DNA from: Lachnobacterium bovis DSM 14045
GTDB lineage: Bacteria > Bacillota > Clostridia > Lachnospirales > Lachnospiraceae
NCBI RefSeq assembly: GCF_900107245.1
Contig: NZ_FNPG01000014.1
Span: 1 to 64,000, forward strand
Reading direction: 5' to 3'
Length of the DNA: 64,000 nucleotides
The position numbers were made by a program, and so were the translations under genes. This document shows positions 1-8,110 of this stretch, one piece after another. Under the pieces are notes generated by a model. It was not told the DNA's origin, searched no databases, and was given only the letters and a program-made list of their open reading frames with translations. The first letter of the stretch is position 1; each line of letters opens with the position of its first letter.

Positions 1-82
1 GCATCACCTCTGCACATTCACTTTAGTGCATCAGCCTCTGCAAACCGCTTTAACAGTCATACTTATGTACATCTACTTTAGC
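1..82. repeat. Degenerate 27-28 bp tandem repeats at left edge
   Basis: Three imperfect copies start near positions 1, 28 and 55. The shared features are GCATCA, CCTCTGCA and a CTTTA block recurring at 21, 48 and 76. The first and second copies are the most alike. Read on the minus strand, the unit contains stop codons in all three frames, so it does not look like a coding repeat. The array may continue beyond the left end of the window. The copies are too divergent and have no uniform spacers, so it is not a CRISPR array. Confidence 0.5.
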
Positions 83-131
83 GTTTATGTTTAAGTTTCT
101 TTTTGCTTGTGAGCTCTTCGCTGTCAGCTCA

Positions 132-163
132 ATTATACTAACATTTTTTTAAACTCTAGTCAA
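132..163 (-). promoter_or_regulatory. Leftward sigma-A-type promoter
   Basis: On the minus strand TTGACT (158-163) is followed by TAGTAT (135-140) at 17 bp, or by TATAAT (132-137) at 20 bp. It would transcribe leftward through the 27-bp repeats and out of the window. A small inverted repeat, TGAGCT/AGCTCA (110-115 and 126-131), lies at the expected RNA 5' end. The gene it serves is not visible. Confidence 0.5.
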
Positions 164-334
164 TAGTTTTTTTCTACTTTATCAAAGTCTGTCATTTTTC
201 TTTTTCTTACATTTTTTTCAGTCTGCATTCTGAATTTTCCAACTTTTAAAACATCTCATAAAATGCGCGTATAGATAATTTATGTATTTTATATAATTAT
301 GCCATAAGATATATTGATTGAGTGTGTTGTAGGT

Positions 335-418
335 TATATTGGCTGTATGGTGTGTGAACTGAAAGTCATGTGGGGGTATATGGGCTGTATGGCGTATGAG
401 CTGAAGGTTGTGTGGGGG
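335..418. repeat. Two tandem imperfect 42-bp G-rich repeats
   Basis: Copy 1 (335-376) and copy 2 (377-418) are directly adjacent, both begin TATAT and both end in a GTGGGGG run. They differ at only about eight positions. The G-runs are striking in such AT-rich DNA. They lie downstream of the radA stop codon, so a radA read-through transcript would be C-rich here. Nothing else recognisable is seen in 164-442. Confidence 0.7.
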
Positions 419-442
419 GTATGGTGTTTTTTATGACAATTC

Positions 443-1828
443 TTATTTCCGTGATGATAATAATTGAAGTACATCTTGTAAATTCTTTACACCAATAATA
501 TTTATATCTTTTGATTCAATTAGCTTTCTTTTAGACACTTCTGGCACAATGCATGTTTTAAAACCTAATTTTTTTGCTTCATTTATTCTCTGTTCAACAC
601 TGTTTACGCTCCTTATTTCACCGCTAAGCCCCACTTCGCCAAAGCAAACTATTCCGTCATCTACCGCTATATCTAAATGACTAGATAAAACCGCTATAAC
701 AATTCCAAGGTCTACTCCTGGTTCATTTAGTTTTGCGCCACCAGCTATGTTTACATACGCATCACAATCTGACAGACGAACACCTAATCTTTTTTCAATT
801 ACAGCCATGAGCAAATTGACACGATTGTAATCTAAACCAGTCGCAGTTCTTCTAGGATTGTTAAAAAAGCTATGACATACTAGTGCCTGAATTTCTAATA
901 GAATTGGGCGTGTTCCTTCTATAGAGCATGTCACAACCGACCCTGATGCATCTTTTGGCTTTCCACTTAGCATAAATTCCGATGGATTTTCAACCTCTAC
1001 AAGTCCCATCTGCCTCATCTCAAAGACACCAATTTCATTTGTCGAACCGAATCTATTTTTTACACCTCTTAATATTCTGTATGATTCATGTCTATCCCCC
1101 TCAAAATACAATACAGTATCTACCATATGTTCTAGAACCCTTGGCCCTGCAACAACACCTTCTTTTGTAACATGTCCAACAATAAACATACTTATATTCA
1201 TTCCTTTTGCTATTTGCATAAGAACCGCAGTCGCCTCTCTAACTTGTGAAACACTTCCTGGTGTTGATGTAACATTTTCATCATACATTGTTTGAATTGA
1301 ATCTATTATTACAACACTTGGTTTTTCTTTTTCTATAGTCGCACGTATTGTAGATAGATTTGTTTCACAAAAGAGTTTTAATTCGTTTGTAAATTTACCA
1401 ATTCTATCTGCTCTTATTTTAATTTGTTGAGGAGACTCTTCTCCTGATACATACAAAACATTTTCCCCTTGCGATGACAAATTACGACAAACCTGTAACA
1501 ATAATGTCGATTTTCCTATGCCAGGATCTCCTCCAATTAATGTAAGAGAGCCTTTTACAATCCCTCCCCCAAGAACTCTATCGAGTTCTTTCATTCCTGT
1601 CATCATTCTATCTTGTTCATCTATCTTTATCTCATTTAACACATATGTTTGAGTTTCTCTTTTTACACTTGTATTTATTTTACCCGATGAACTTATACTT
1701 TTTTTATCAACCACTTCTTCTACAAAAGTATTCCATTCCTTGCAGGCGGGACACTGCCCCAACCACTTTGTAGACTCATAACCACATTGTTGGCAATAAA
1801 ATATCGTTTTTTTTGATTTTTGTTTCAT
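443..1828 (-). CDS. radA: DNA repair protein RadA/Sms
   Basis: RadA is a RecA-like ATPase and hexameric helicase that extends and processes branched DNA recombination intermediates in the cytoplasm. The 461-aa product has the full family layout. A four-cysteine zinc finger (C12, C15, C26, C29) is followed by a RecA-like core with Walker A GGDPGIGKST at about 99-108. The RadA-specific KNRFG motif is at 257-261, and a C-terminal Lon-protease-like domain runs from about 285 to the end. The start is an ATG preceded by GAGGT. It sits downstream of clpC, as is common in Firmicutes, but a 137-aa gene is inserted between them. A hairpin just upstream may limit read-through from that gene. Confidence 0.97.
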   Translation of the reverse strand: MKQKSKKTIFYCQQCGYESTKWLGQCPACKEWNTFVEEVVDKKSISSSGKINTSVKRETQTYVLNEIKIDEQDRMMTGMKELDRVLGGGIVKGSLTLIGGDPGIGKSTLLLQVCRNLSSQGENVLYVSGEESPQQIKIRADRIGKFTNELKLFCETNLSTIRATIEKEKPSVVIIDSIQTMYDENVTSTPGSVSQVREATAVLMQIAKGMNISMFIVGHVTKEGVVAGPRVLEHMVDTVLYFEGDRHESYRILRGVKNRFGSTNEIGVFEMRQMGLVEVENPSEFMLSGKPKDASGSVVTCSIEGTRPILLEIQALVCHSFFNNPRRTATGLDYNRVNLLMAVIEKRLGVRLSDCDAYVNIAGGAKLNEPGVDLGIVIAVLSSHLDIAVDDGIVCFGEVGLSGEIRSVNSVEQRINEAKKLGFKTCIVPEVSKRKLIESKDINIIGVKNLQDVLQLLSSRK

Positions 1829-1849
1829 CTTTTACCTCTACATAGTAAA

Positions 1850-1875
1850 AGATTCTAGAAATTCTTCTAGAATCT
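1850..1875 (-). terminator. Perfect hairpin between 137-aa gene and radA
   Basis: AGATTCTAGAA and TTCTAGAATCT form a perfect 11-bp stem with a 4-nt loop. On the minus strand it is followed by TTTTACT and then the radA ribosome binding site. The T-tract is short, so partial termination or an mRNA-stabilising 3' end is as likely as full termination. Confidence 0.55.
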
Positions 1876-1931
1876 GATACTTCTGCTATATTTCTATCAT
1901 AAATCTTGTACTCAGTTACCTCTAATAAATA

Positions 1932-2345
1932 TTAGACTTCAAAAATTTCAACTTTCACAGAATCTTGATTTTCTAATTCAACACTAATACTAAGTTTGCC
2001 ACCTAATCCTGTTTTAATGTTACCAACATCTTTATTATCAATCTTTACATTATATGTTTTATCCTCATCTAAACCAAGTGTTATTTGAGCATCTTCCGCA
2101 CCTTCAACATTAAATGAAGCACTCTCATTTGTTTTAACGAAATTAGTTACGGTTGTTCCTGGAACCGATTCATATGCAAACATTCCATTTTTTTCAAGTT
2201 TTGTGATTTCATTGAATGTTTTTACTTTATAAAGATCCCCTTGACAATCAAAATTATCAAGTTTTGCTTTTGTTCTTAATGTATAGTCTCCAAAACTTAA
2301 TGCACCATTTTCTTCTTTACGTATTAATTCACTTACTACAGCCAT
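1932..2345 (-). CDS. Small uncharacterised protein (clostridial 'endosialidase'-type family)
   Basis: The 137-aa product starts MAVVSELIRKEENGALSF. The ATG at 2345 is chosen because AGGAGGT lies 7 nt upstream. The open frame continues upstream to a GTG at 2438, but that codon has no ribosome binding site. The sequence has no signal peptide or membrane segment. The second half (from about residue 75) reads as short alternating beta strands, with many D/E/K/N residues, as in a small beta-sandwich. Proteins of this type in clostridia are often labelled endosialidase, but I see no catalytic domain of a sialidase and treat that label as unproven. It lies between clpC and radA, but a gap of about 580 bp separates it from clpC, so co-transcription with clpC is doubtful. 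Confidence 0.8.
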   Translation of the reverse strand: MAVVSELIRKEENGALSFGDYTLRTKAKLDNFDCQGDLYKVKTFNEITKLEKNGMFAYESVPGTTVTNFVKTNESASFNVEGAEDAQITLGLDEDKTYNVKIDNKDVGNIKTGLGGKLSISVELENQDSVKVEIFEV

Positions 2346-2428
2346 TTTTAACCTCCTGTACCTACACAACTCTTTATATGAATCTGATAAACTTATAACA
2401 TCAAAGTTCACATTCGTCACACTTGAAG

Positions 2429-2458
2429 TTATATCCACATATTCAACCTATCCATCAT
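2429..2458 (-). CDS. Possible 9-codon leader ORF
   Basis: A strong AGGAGGT sits 6-7 nt before ATG at 2458. It opens a reading frame of nine codons (MMDRLNMWI) that ends in TAA at 2429, about 85 bp before the start of the 137-aa gene. It may be a leader peptide, or the remnant of a longer gene start. Only the ribosome binding site supports it. Confidence 0.3.
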   Translation of the reverse strand: MMDRLNMWI

Positions 2459-2918
2459 GCACGTACCTCCTAAATATTATACATCTTTTACTATACATTC
2501 ATTTAAAAAATTTATAAGAATCAACTTCTCTAACCAATTCTATTGATTAATTACTAATTGTTTTATATGCCATTTTATTAATCAATAACAGTAATGATTC
2601 CTTATTTTAAACAAATATACACAATACACTTTAAATACACCTGTATTATATAACAATTCATGCTCAATTACCATATAAACGTACTATTTAAGAAAAATTT
2701 AATCTTTTTCAAAATAGTCGTCTATACTGTATGTTTTTTTGCACATTTTCTTATTCGTATGTATATGTAGCTTGGCTGTTTATGGCATTGCTGTGATTGT
2801 TGTTATGTTACTAATATAAATGTTTATCTCTTTTATATATTCATATTTTATGCCTGTCGTTTTATTTGTGCTTAGTTGTTTCTTTTTTCTACGTTTTTAC
2901 TATTTTAGTATGTTTAAA
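2459..2918. other. Intergenic region with no gene seen
   Basis: This is AT-rich DNA between clpC and the 137-aa gene. A TATAAT (2474-2479, minus strand) lies only 4 nt before an AGGAGG, so it cannot be the promoter for that ribosome binding site. I see no long ORF, tRNA or clear terminator with a T-run. Confidence 0.5.
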
Positions 2919-2932
2919 GCTAATAAATTAGC
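2919..2932 (-). terminator. Short palindrome at clpC stop codon
   Basis: GCTAAT-AA-ATTAGC is a 14-bp palindrome overlapping the clpC stop, with flanking AAA/TTT that can extend the stem. It is a weak AT-rich hairpin followed on the minus strand by TTTAAAC. It could be a weak terminator; no better one is seen. Confidence 0.3.
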
Positions 2933-5372
2933 CTTTTTCAATATGAATCTTTTTATTTAAAGTAGTCACTATTACTTTATCGCCATTTTTTATGTTACCG
3001 TTAACTATTTCTTCTGCTAAGCGGTCTTCTATTTCATCTTGAATTTTACGTTTTAATGGACGAGCACCATATTTTTTATCATAACCATTTTCAACGATGA
3101 AGTTTTTTGCACCATCTCTAATAACTAATTCTATATCAAGTTGTTCTTTTGCTCTTTCTATTAATTCTTTAGAAAGCAAACTAACTATCTTCTTCATATC
3201 ATCCTTAGTCAATGTTCTAAATACAATTGTTTCATCTATTCTATTTAAAAATTCTGGTTTGAAAATTCTTTGAGCTTCTTCCATTACATTTGATTTCATT
3301 TTATCATAATTTGCTTCTTCATCATCAACTGCTGTAAAACCAAGTTTCTTTGGTTCAATAACTGATTGAGCGCCTGCATTGGATGTCATTATTATGATAG
3401 AATTTTTGAAATCCACCTTTCTTCCTTGCGAATCTGTTATATGACCATCATCTAACACTTGCAATAAAATATTGGAAACATCAGGATGAGCTTTTTCTAT
3501 TTCATCAAACAATATAACTGAAAATGGATTTCTTCTAACTTTTTCACTAAGCTGACCACCTTCATCATGTCCTACGTATCCTGGAGGTGAACCAATTAAT
3601 TTTGACACACTATGTTTTTCCATATATTCGGACATATCAACTCTAATCATTGCATCTTCTTTTCCAAATACTGCCTCTGCTAAAGCTTTTGATATTTCAG
3701 TTTTACCAACACCTGTTGGTCCTAAAAACAAAAATGAACCTACAGGACGTTTAGGGTCTTTCAATCCTACACGACCACGACGTACAGCTCTTGCAACTGC
3801 TTCAACTGCTTTATCCTGCCCTATAACTCTTTTATGCAAAATTGACTCTAATTTCTTTAATCTTGAAGCTTCTTTTTCCGTTAAGCGAGTCACTGGTATT
3901 TTAGTCCATTCAGCAACTACATCTGCAACTTCTTTTTCGCCGACAATAATTTTTTTCCTTCTAATTTTTTGTTTTTGATTTTTTGTAATTTTATCTAATT
4001 GTTTATTCAAATCTGCTTTTTCTTGTTTAAATTGTTTTGCAGACTCAATATCTCCTTCAGATAAAGCGTTTTCTAAACTTTCTTCTTTTCGGATAATCTC
4101 GGCTTTAATTTCTGCAACTTTTTCATAGTTATCCGAAAATCCCAATCGGCATTTCGCTGAAGCCTCATCTATGATATCTATTGCTTTATCTGGCAAAAAT
4201 CTATCATTAATATATCTTTCTGACAATTGAACTGCTGCCACCAAAGCTTCATCAAGTATTTCAACATTATGATGTATCTCATAATTTTTTCTAATGCCTT
4301 TTAATATTTCAACAGTTTCTTCTTCCGAAGGTTCGTCAACCATAACAGGTTGAAATCTTCTTTCTAATGCAGCATCTTTTTCAATATACTTTCTGTATTC
4401 TTCTATTGTTGTTGCACCAATGACTTGAACCTCTCCACGAGCCAAAGCCGGTTTTAAAATATTTGAAGCATCTAACGCACCTTCTGCCCCACCTGCTCCA
4501 ATGATTGTATGCAACTCGTCAATGAATAATAAGACATTCCCAGCTTCCGAGACTTCTTTTATAACTCTTTTTATTCTTTCTTCGAATTCTCCTCTATATT
4601 TGGATTTAGCAACAAGTCCAGACATATCAAGAGCAACTAATCGTTTACCAGCAATTGTATCAGGGACCATTCCACTGACTATTCTCTCAGCAATTCCTTC
4701 AATAATAGCTGTTTTACCAACTCCAGGTTCTCCAATAAGACATGGATTGTTCTTTCCACGTCTACTCAAAATCTGAATCACTCTATTATTTTCCTGCATT
4801 CTTCCAATTACAGGATCTAAAGAATTCTCTCTAGCTAGTTCTGTTAAATCTCTTGAATACTGGTCTAAAGTTGGAGTTGTACTTCCCTCAACCTGACTTG
4901 TTTTATTTTTTTGAAATTCATCTCTATATTCAGATGGATTCTCCCCAATTGCTGTTAAAATATCTACAAACAATTTTTGATTATTTATACCTAAACTGTT
5001 AAATAATCTTGTTGCGGCACAATCTCCTTCTTTAATAAGTGCTATCAAAAGATGTTCTGTTCCAATATTATCTGAATTAAATCTTTCAGCTTCAGCCTCT
5101 GCGTTCTTTAAAACACTCTGTGTTCTTGGAGAATAGCCATCCTTATCTTCTACTAAAAGATCCTCTCCTGGTGATATGAAATCTTCAATCATATTCACTA
5201 CTTTACCATACTCAACGTTATTTAACTTTAAAACTTGAGCTGCCACTCCGGTTGCTTCTTTTAATAATCCTGCTAGTAAATGCTCTGTTCCAACATAATT
5301 ATGATGTAAATTCTTTGAAATTTGTCTAGCATTCTCTAATGATTTTTTGGCTTTTTGTGTATAATCTTTCAA
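2928..5372 (-). CDS. clpC: ATP-dependent Clp protease ATPase subunit ClpC
   Basis: ClpC is an Hsp100 unfoldase that feeds damaged or adaptor-tagged proteins to ClpP in the cytoplasm. The 814-aa product has an N-terminal Clp_N double repeat (1-145). The first AAA+ module has Walker A GEPGVGKT (214-221), followed by a middle coiled region with a UVR-type motif (about 425-460). The second AAA+ module has GPTGVGKT, and the C-terminal D2-small domain follows. The start codon is TTG at 5372, with GGAGGC 8 nt upstream; no better ATG is available. The usual Firmicutes partners ctsR, mcsA and mcsB are absent. Upstream lies a surface-protein gene instead, so heat-shock control may be arranged differently here. 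Confidence 0.97.
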   Translation of the reverse strand: MKDYTQKAKKSLENARQISKNLHHNYVGTEHLLAGLLKEATGVAAQVLKLNNVEYGKVVNMIEDFISPGEDLLVEDKDGYSPRTQSVLKNAEAEAERFNSDNIGTEHLLIALIKEGDCAATRLFNSLGINNQKLFVDILTAIGENPSEYRDEFQKNKTSQVEGSTTPTLDQYSRDLTELARENSLDPVIGRMQENNRVIQILSRRGKNNPCLIGEPGVGKTAIIEGIAERIVSGMVPDTIAGKRLVALDMSGLVAKSKYRGEFEERIKRVIKEVSEAGNVLLFIDELHTIIGAGGAEGALDASNILKPALARGEVQVIGATTIEEYRKYIEKDAALERRFQPVMVDEPSEEETVEILKGIRKNYEIHHNVEILDEALVAAVQLSERYINDRFLPDKAIDIIDEASAKCRLGFSDNYEKVAEIKAEIIRKEESLENALSEGDIESAKQFKQEKADLNKQLDKITKNQKQKIRRKKIIVGEKEVADVVAEWTKIPVTRLTEKEASRLKKLESILHKRVIGQDKAVEAVARAVRRGRVGLKDPKRPVGSFLFLGPTGVGKTEISKALAEAVFGKEDAMIRVDMSEYMEKHSVSKLIGSPPGYVGHDEGGQLSEKVRRNPFSVILFDEIEKAHPDVSNILLQVLDDGHITDSQGRKVDFKNSIIIMTSNAGAQSVIEPKKLGFTAVDDEEANYDKMKSNVMEEAQRIFKPEFLNRIDETIVFRTLTKDDMKKIVSLLSKELIERAKEQLDIELVIRDGAKNFIVENGYDKKYGARPLKRKIQDEIEDRLAEEIVNGNIKNGDKVIVTTLNKKIHIEKG

Positions 5373-5405
5373 GTATTTTAGCCTCCTTATACAAGTTTTT
5401 TAGTA

Positions 5406-6725
5406 CTATTTTCCATCAATAAATTCTAAATCCGAATTTTTTATTAAGCTTCGGCTTTCTCTTTCGAATTCATCTTTGTCTTTGACACTCTGTAAATCTT
5501 TTTTACTGTATTCATAATTGTGAAATACATCATCTACAGATTGTTCTTCTATCGAAAAATAGTTCATGCACATAATTTGCTTTTTCAGCCTGTTATTTTT
5601 TTTGATTTTAACTAAAATATTAAACAAAAAAAGTAAACATGCACCTATCATAAAGTAATGATAGTTATTTAATTTCGCTTTGGTTACATTTTTACCAACT
5701 ATGTTAATTACTTCTTTTCCAACTTTTGAATCAAAAAAGCGTTCAGCACTTAAACTTTTAACATATTTCATAAATTTCCCCTCGCTCACATTATATTTAT
5801 ACCATCCTCTACTTCCATTACCATTATAACAGTAAACAAGACAAAATTCATCATAATTAGATGCTAAAACTTTTATTTTTTGATTCTTTATCACTATTTC
5901 TCTTTCAAAATATTTTTTTGGTATATCAGCTTTCTCTATAAATGTTGGAATTATACTCTCATCTTCTGTATAAATTTCCAAAAATGGGAATATCTCTTTT
6001 CTGTCTTCATCATATATAAATAATGCAGGGTCGTTTTTTACTTTTTTTAAATTATTTAAACCAAAAATCTGCTTTTTCAAATATAATAGTTTTATTCCTA
6101 ATTTATAGTTTTCTAAAGCTGCATATTCTTTATTATCTATTCTGATAGTTGTCTGTATAAAATCTTTTGGAATAATTTTTGAGGGAATTATTGATTCAAT
6201 TTCATAACTATTATTTCCATAAAAAAGAATTTTTTTTTCATCGTATTCTAAGTTGTTTTCATCATTATTTTCATCGTTTTCTTCATATAGCGTTTTAGCG
6301 TTTTCAACATATACTGTTTTAGCCGCTGCATTTATGGCTTTATCTTTTCCACTTTTATCTTTTGAAGAAAAAGCACATGCTTTAACAGTAGTTACTCCAC
6401 TTCTCTTTGCCACAAAATCTAATAACATCTCTGTGGAACCTTTTTTTCTTTCATTTTCAACATCAAGCACTACTTTCCCAACGCCTTTTTCTTTAGTTAC
6501 GCGATTTTTACTTTCTAATTTGATAATTTCTTCATCAAAATCCAATTCAACATATGAAGATGCTCCATCAAACATTGTCAAGGAAATTGTGAATCTATCG
6601 CCTTTATTTATTTTTTCTTTTGGCACATCAATACTTAATGCACTTGCATCAACTATACCTTCTGGAACATTAATTATAGATAAAAACATTGCTAGAATAA
6701 ACAATTTTTTTTTGATATTTTTCAT
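5406..6725 (-). CDS. Membrane-anchored surface protein with cohesin-like N-terminal domain
   Basis: I do not recognise this 439-aa protein by name. It has an N-terminal signal peptide (about 1-28). A beta-rich region at about 29-135 resembles a cohesin or Ig-like sandwich (SIDVPKEKINKGDRFTISL, then alternating strands). An uncharacterised extracellular part follows, then one hydrophobic segment near residues 352-372 and a charged cytoplasmic tail of about 65 residues. The predicted topology is outside-in with a single membrane anchor. The start ATG has GGGGG upstream. It ends 33 bp before the clpC start region and begins 55 bp after the glycosyltransferase, so these may share a transcript. 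The cohesin comparison is by pattern only. Confidence 0.65.
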   Translation of the reverse strand: MKNIKKKLFILAMFLSIINVPEGIVDASALSIDVPKEKINKGDRFTISLTMFDGASSYVELDFDEEIIKLESKNRVTKEKGVGKVVLDVENERKKGSTEMLLDFVAKRSGVTTVKACAFSSKDKSGKDKAINAAAKTVYVENAKTLYEENDENNDENNLEYDEKKILFYGNNSYEIESIIPSKIIPKDFIQTTIRIDNKEYAALENYKLGIKLLYLKKQIFGLNNLKKVKNDPALFIYDEDRKEIFPFLEIYTEDESIIPTFIEKADIPKKYFEREIVIKNQKIKVLASNYDEFCLVYCYNGNGSRGWYKYNVSEGKFMKYVKSLSAERFFDSKVGKEVINIVGKNVTKAKLNNYHYFMIGACLLFLFNILVKIKKNNRLKKQIMCMNYFSIEEQSVDDVFHNYEYSKKDLQSVKDKDEFERESRSLIKNSDLEFIDGK

Positions 6726-6780
6726 AGAATTCCCCCATAAACAAACTATCTCTCAATATATTAATCGATATTATTTTAGA

Positions 6781-8079
6781 CTAACTAAAGCCATTTTTTT
6801 CTTTATCTCGTAAATATTTTGCTTGTCTAATAAATAATTCTTTATACATATCGTGGAAAACTTTTTTTGAATACGCAAAATTCATAACATAAAAAGTATC
6901 TTCTTCATTTAATAAAATATTTTCATTTTTGTCTGCATATATATATTCTAAACTAAGGTCGTCTAATATAAAAATATAATCGCACATAACAATATCCGGT
7001 TTGCCTAAACCATCCACTCTAACAATTATATTTTTTCCCATTTCTAATGCAATTCGTTCTAATTTAAGCTTTAATCTTTGTGCATCTTCTACTAAATTGT
7101 TTGATTTTATATTAATTATCTTATATCTTTTTATAATTTTCTTTTCTCTCTTATATAGATTTTTGATTTTGCCTATAATTCCATCCCTAGCTTTGCCATA
7201 AACTCCATAAATAGCATCATTAAACGCTGCCATAATTGTTGAAATTCTATATGTTTCTTCGTTATATTCACTATCATATAATGCAACAAAAAGATTTCTT
7301 AAAAACACTTCGCTCATTCTTTCTAACTCTTCATCTTTAGTGAACTCAATATAGAATTTAATCCAATTTCTCCACGCGTAGTAAGTTGGAAATGTGTTTT
7401 CAACTTCCTTTTTTGCACCCATTGCGTGCAATGCCTTTGCATCACCTACACATGCTATTTTATATCCTGCAGTTGTGCACCGTCTACACCAGGTTGTATC
7501 ATCCCAATATAAGAAATTTTCTTCTGGCATGACGCCAATTTCATTTATTACTTCTTTTCTAAGCATAAGTGCGCATGCAGGAACAGCATCACAATATACA
7601 TAATCTGGCATCGTTCCATCTTCTATTCGCCCTGCATATGGACTTTTTACGCAAAAATCATTAAAATCAACCTTTATTCCATATTGTTGAACAATATTTG
7701 GATTAGAGGTATTATATACTTTTGCGCATGCCATTCCGCACTCCTCATGCTCATCTAAGAATTCTTTCAATTTTTCTATAGCATTTTCATCAATCATTGC
7801 ATCATTGTCTATACACATTAAATATTTAAAGTTTTCTTTCATAACGGCTCTTAGGCCTGTATTAAAGCCTCCAGAACCGCCTAAATTTTGTGTATTTTCT
7901 ATAATGTACACTTTTTCTTCGTATTTGTTATGCAACAATTCTAACGAATTATCTTTTGAAGCATTATCGACAACATATATTTCTATATCTTTACAAGTCG
8001 ACTCCAAAATCGATGTAATACAATTATCTAAATCTTTTGATTTATTATAATTACATACAACAACTCCAATTTTATCCAT
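6781..8079 (-). CDS. Family 2 glycosyltransferase (rhamnosyl/galactofuranosyl type)
   Basis: This enzyme probably transfers a sugar from a nucleotide donor to a cell-surface glycan. The 432-aa product starts at ATG 8079, chosen because AAAGGGGG lies just upstream; a GTG six codons earlier lacks a site. The GT-A fold is clear: VVVCNYN near the N-terminus, VDNASKDNS, NLGGSGGFNTGLR, the DXD-like CIDNDAM, and YWDDTTWCRR near residue 195. The NLGG-GG-N pattern is typical of the rhamnosyltransferase/GlfT-like branch of GT2. About 190 C-terminal residues do not match the catalytic domain and may bind the acceptor. No membrane segment is seen. The neighbouring surface-protein and secreted DUF1002 genes fit a cell-envelope role. 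Confidence 0.85.
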   Translation of the reverse strand: MDKIGVVVCNYNKSKDLDNCITSILESTCKDIEIYVVDNASKDNSLELLHNKYEEKVYIIENTQNLGGSGGFNTGLRAVMKENFKYLMCIDNDAMIDENAIEKLKEFLDEHEECGMACAKVYNTSNPNIVQQYGIKVDFNDFCVKSPYAGRIEDGTMPDYVYCDAVPACALMLRKEVINEIGVMPEENFLYWDDTTWCRRCTTAGYKIACVGDAKALHAMGAKKEVENTFPTYYAWRNWIKFYIEFTKDEELERMSEVFLRNLFVALYDSEYNEETYRISTIMAAFNDAIYGVYGKARDGIIGKIKNLYKREKKIIKRYKIINIKSNNLVEDAQRLKLKLERIALEMGKNIIVRVDGLGKPDIVMCDYIFILDDLSLEYIYADKNENILLNEEDTFYVMNFAYSKKVFHDMYKELFIRQAKYLRDKEKNGFS

Positions 8080-8110
8080 AGTTCCCCCTTTAATCACATC
8101 GATTAAAGTT

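Noticed and set aside
2474-2479. TATAAT as promoter for the ribosome binding site at about 2465
   Set aside because: Only 4 nt separate it from AGGAGG, so the RNA start would fall inside or after the site.
6253-6813. 186-codon open frame on the plus strand
   Set aside because: It is antisense to the surface-protein gene, has no ribosome binding site and its composition mirrors the true gene.
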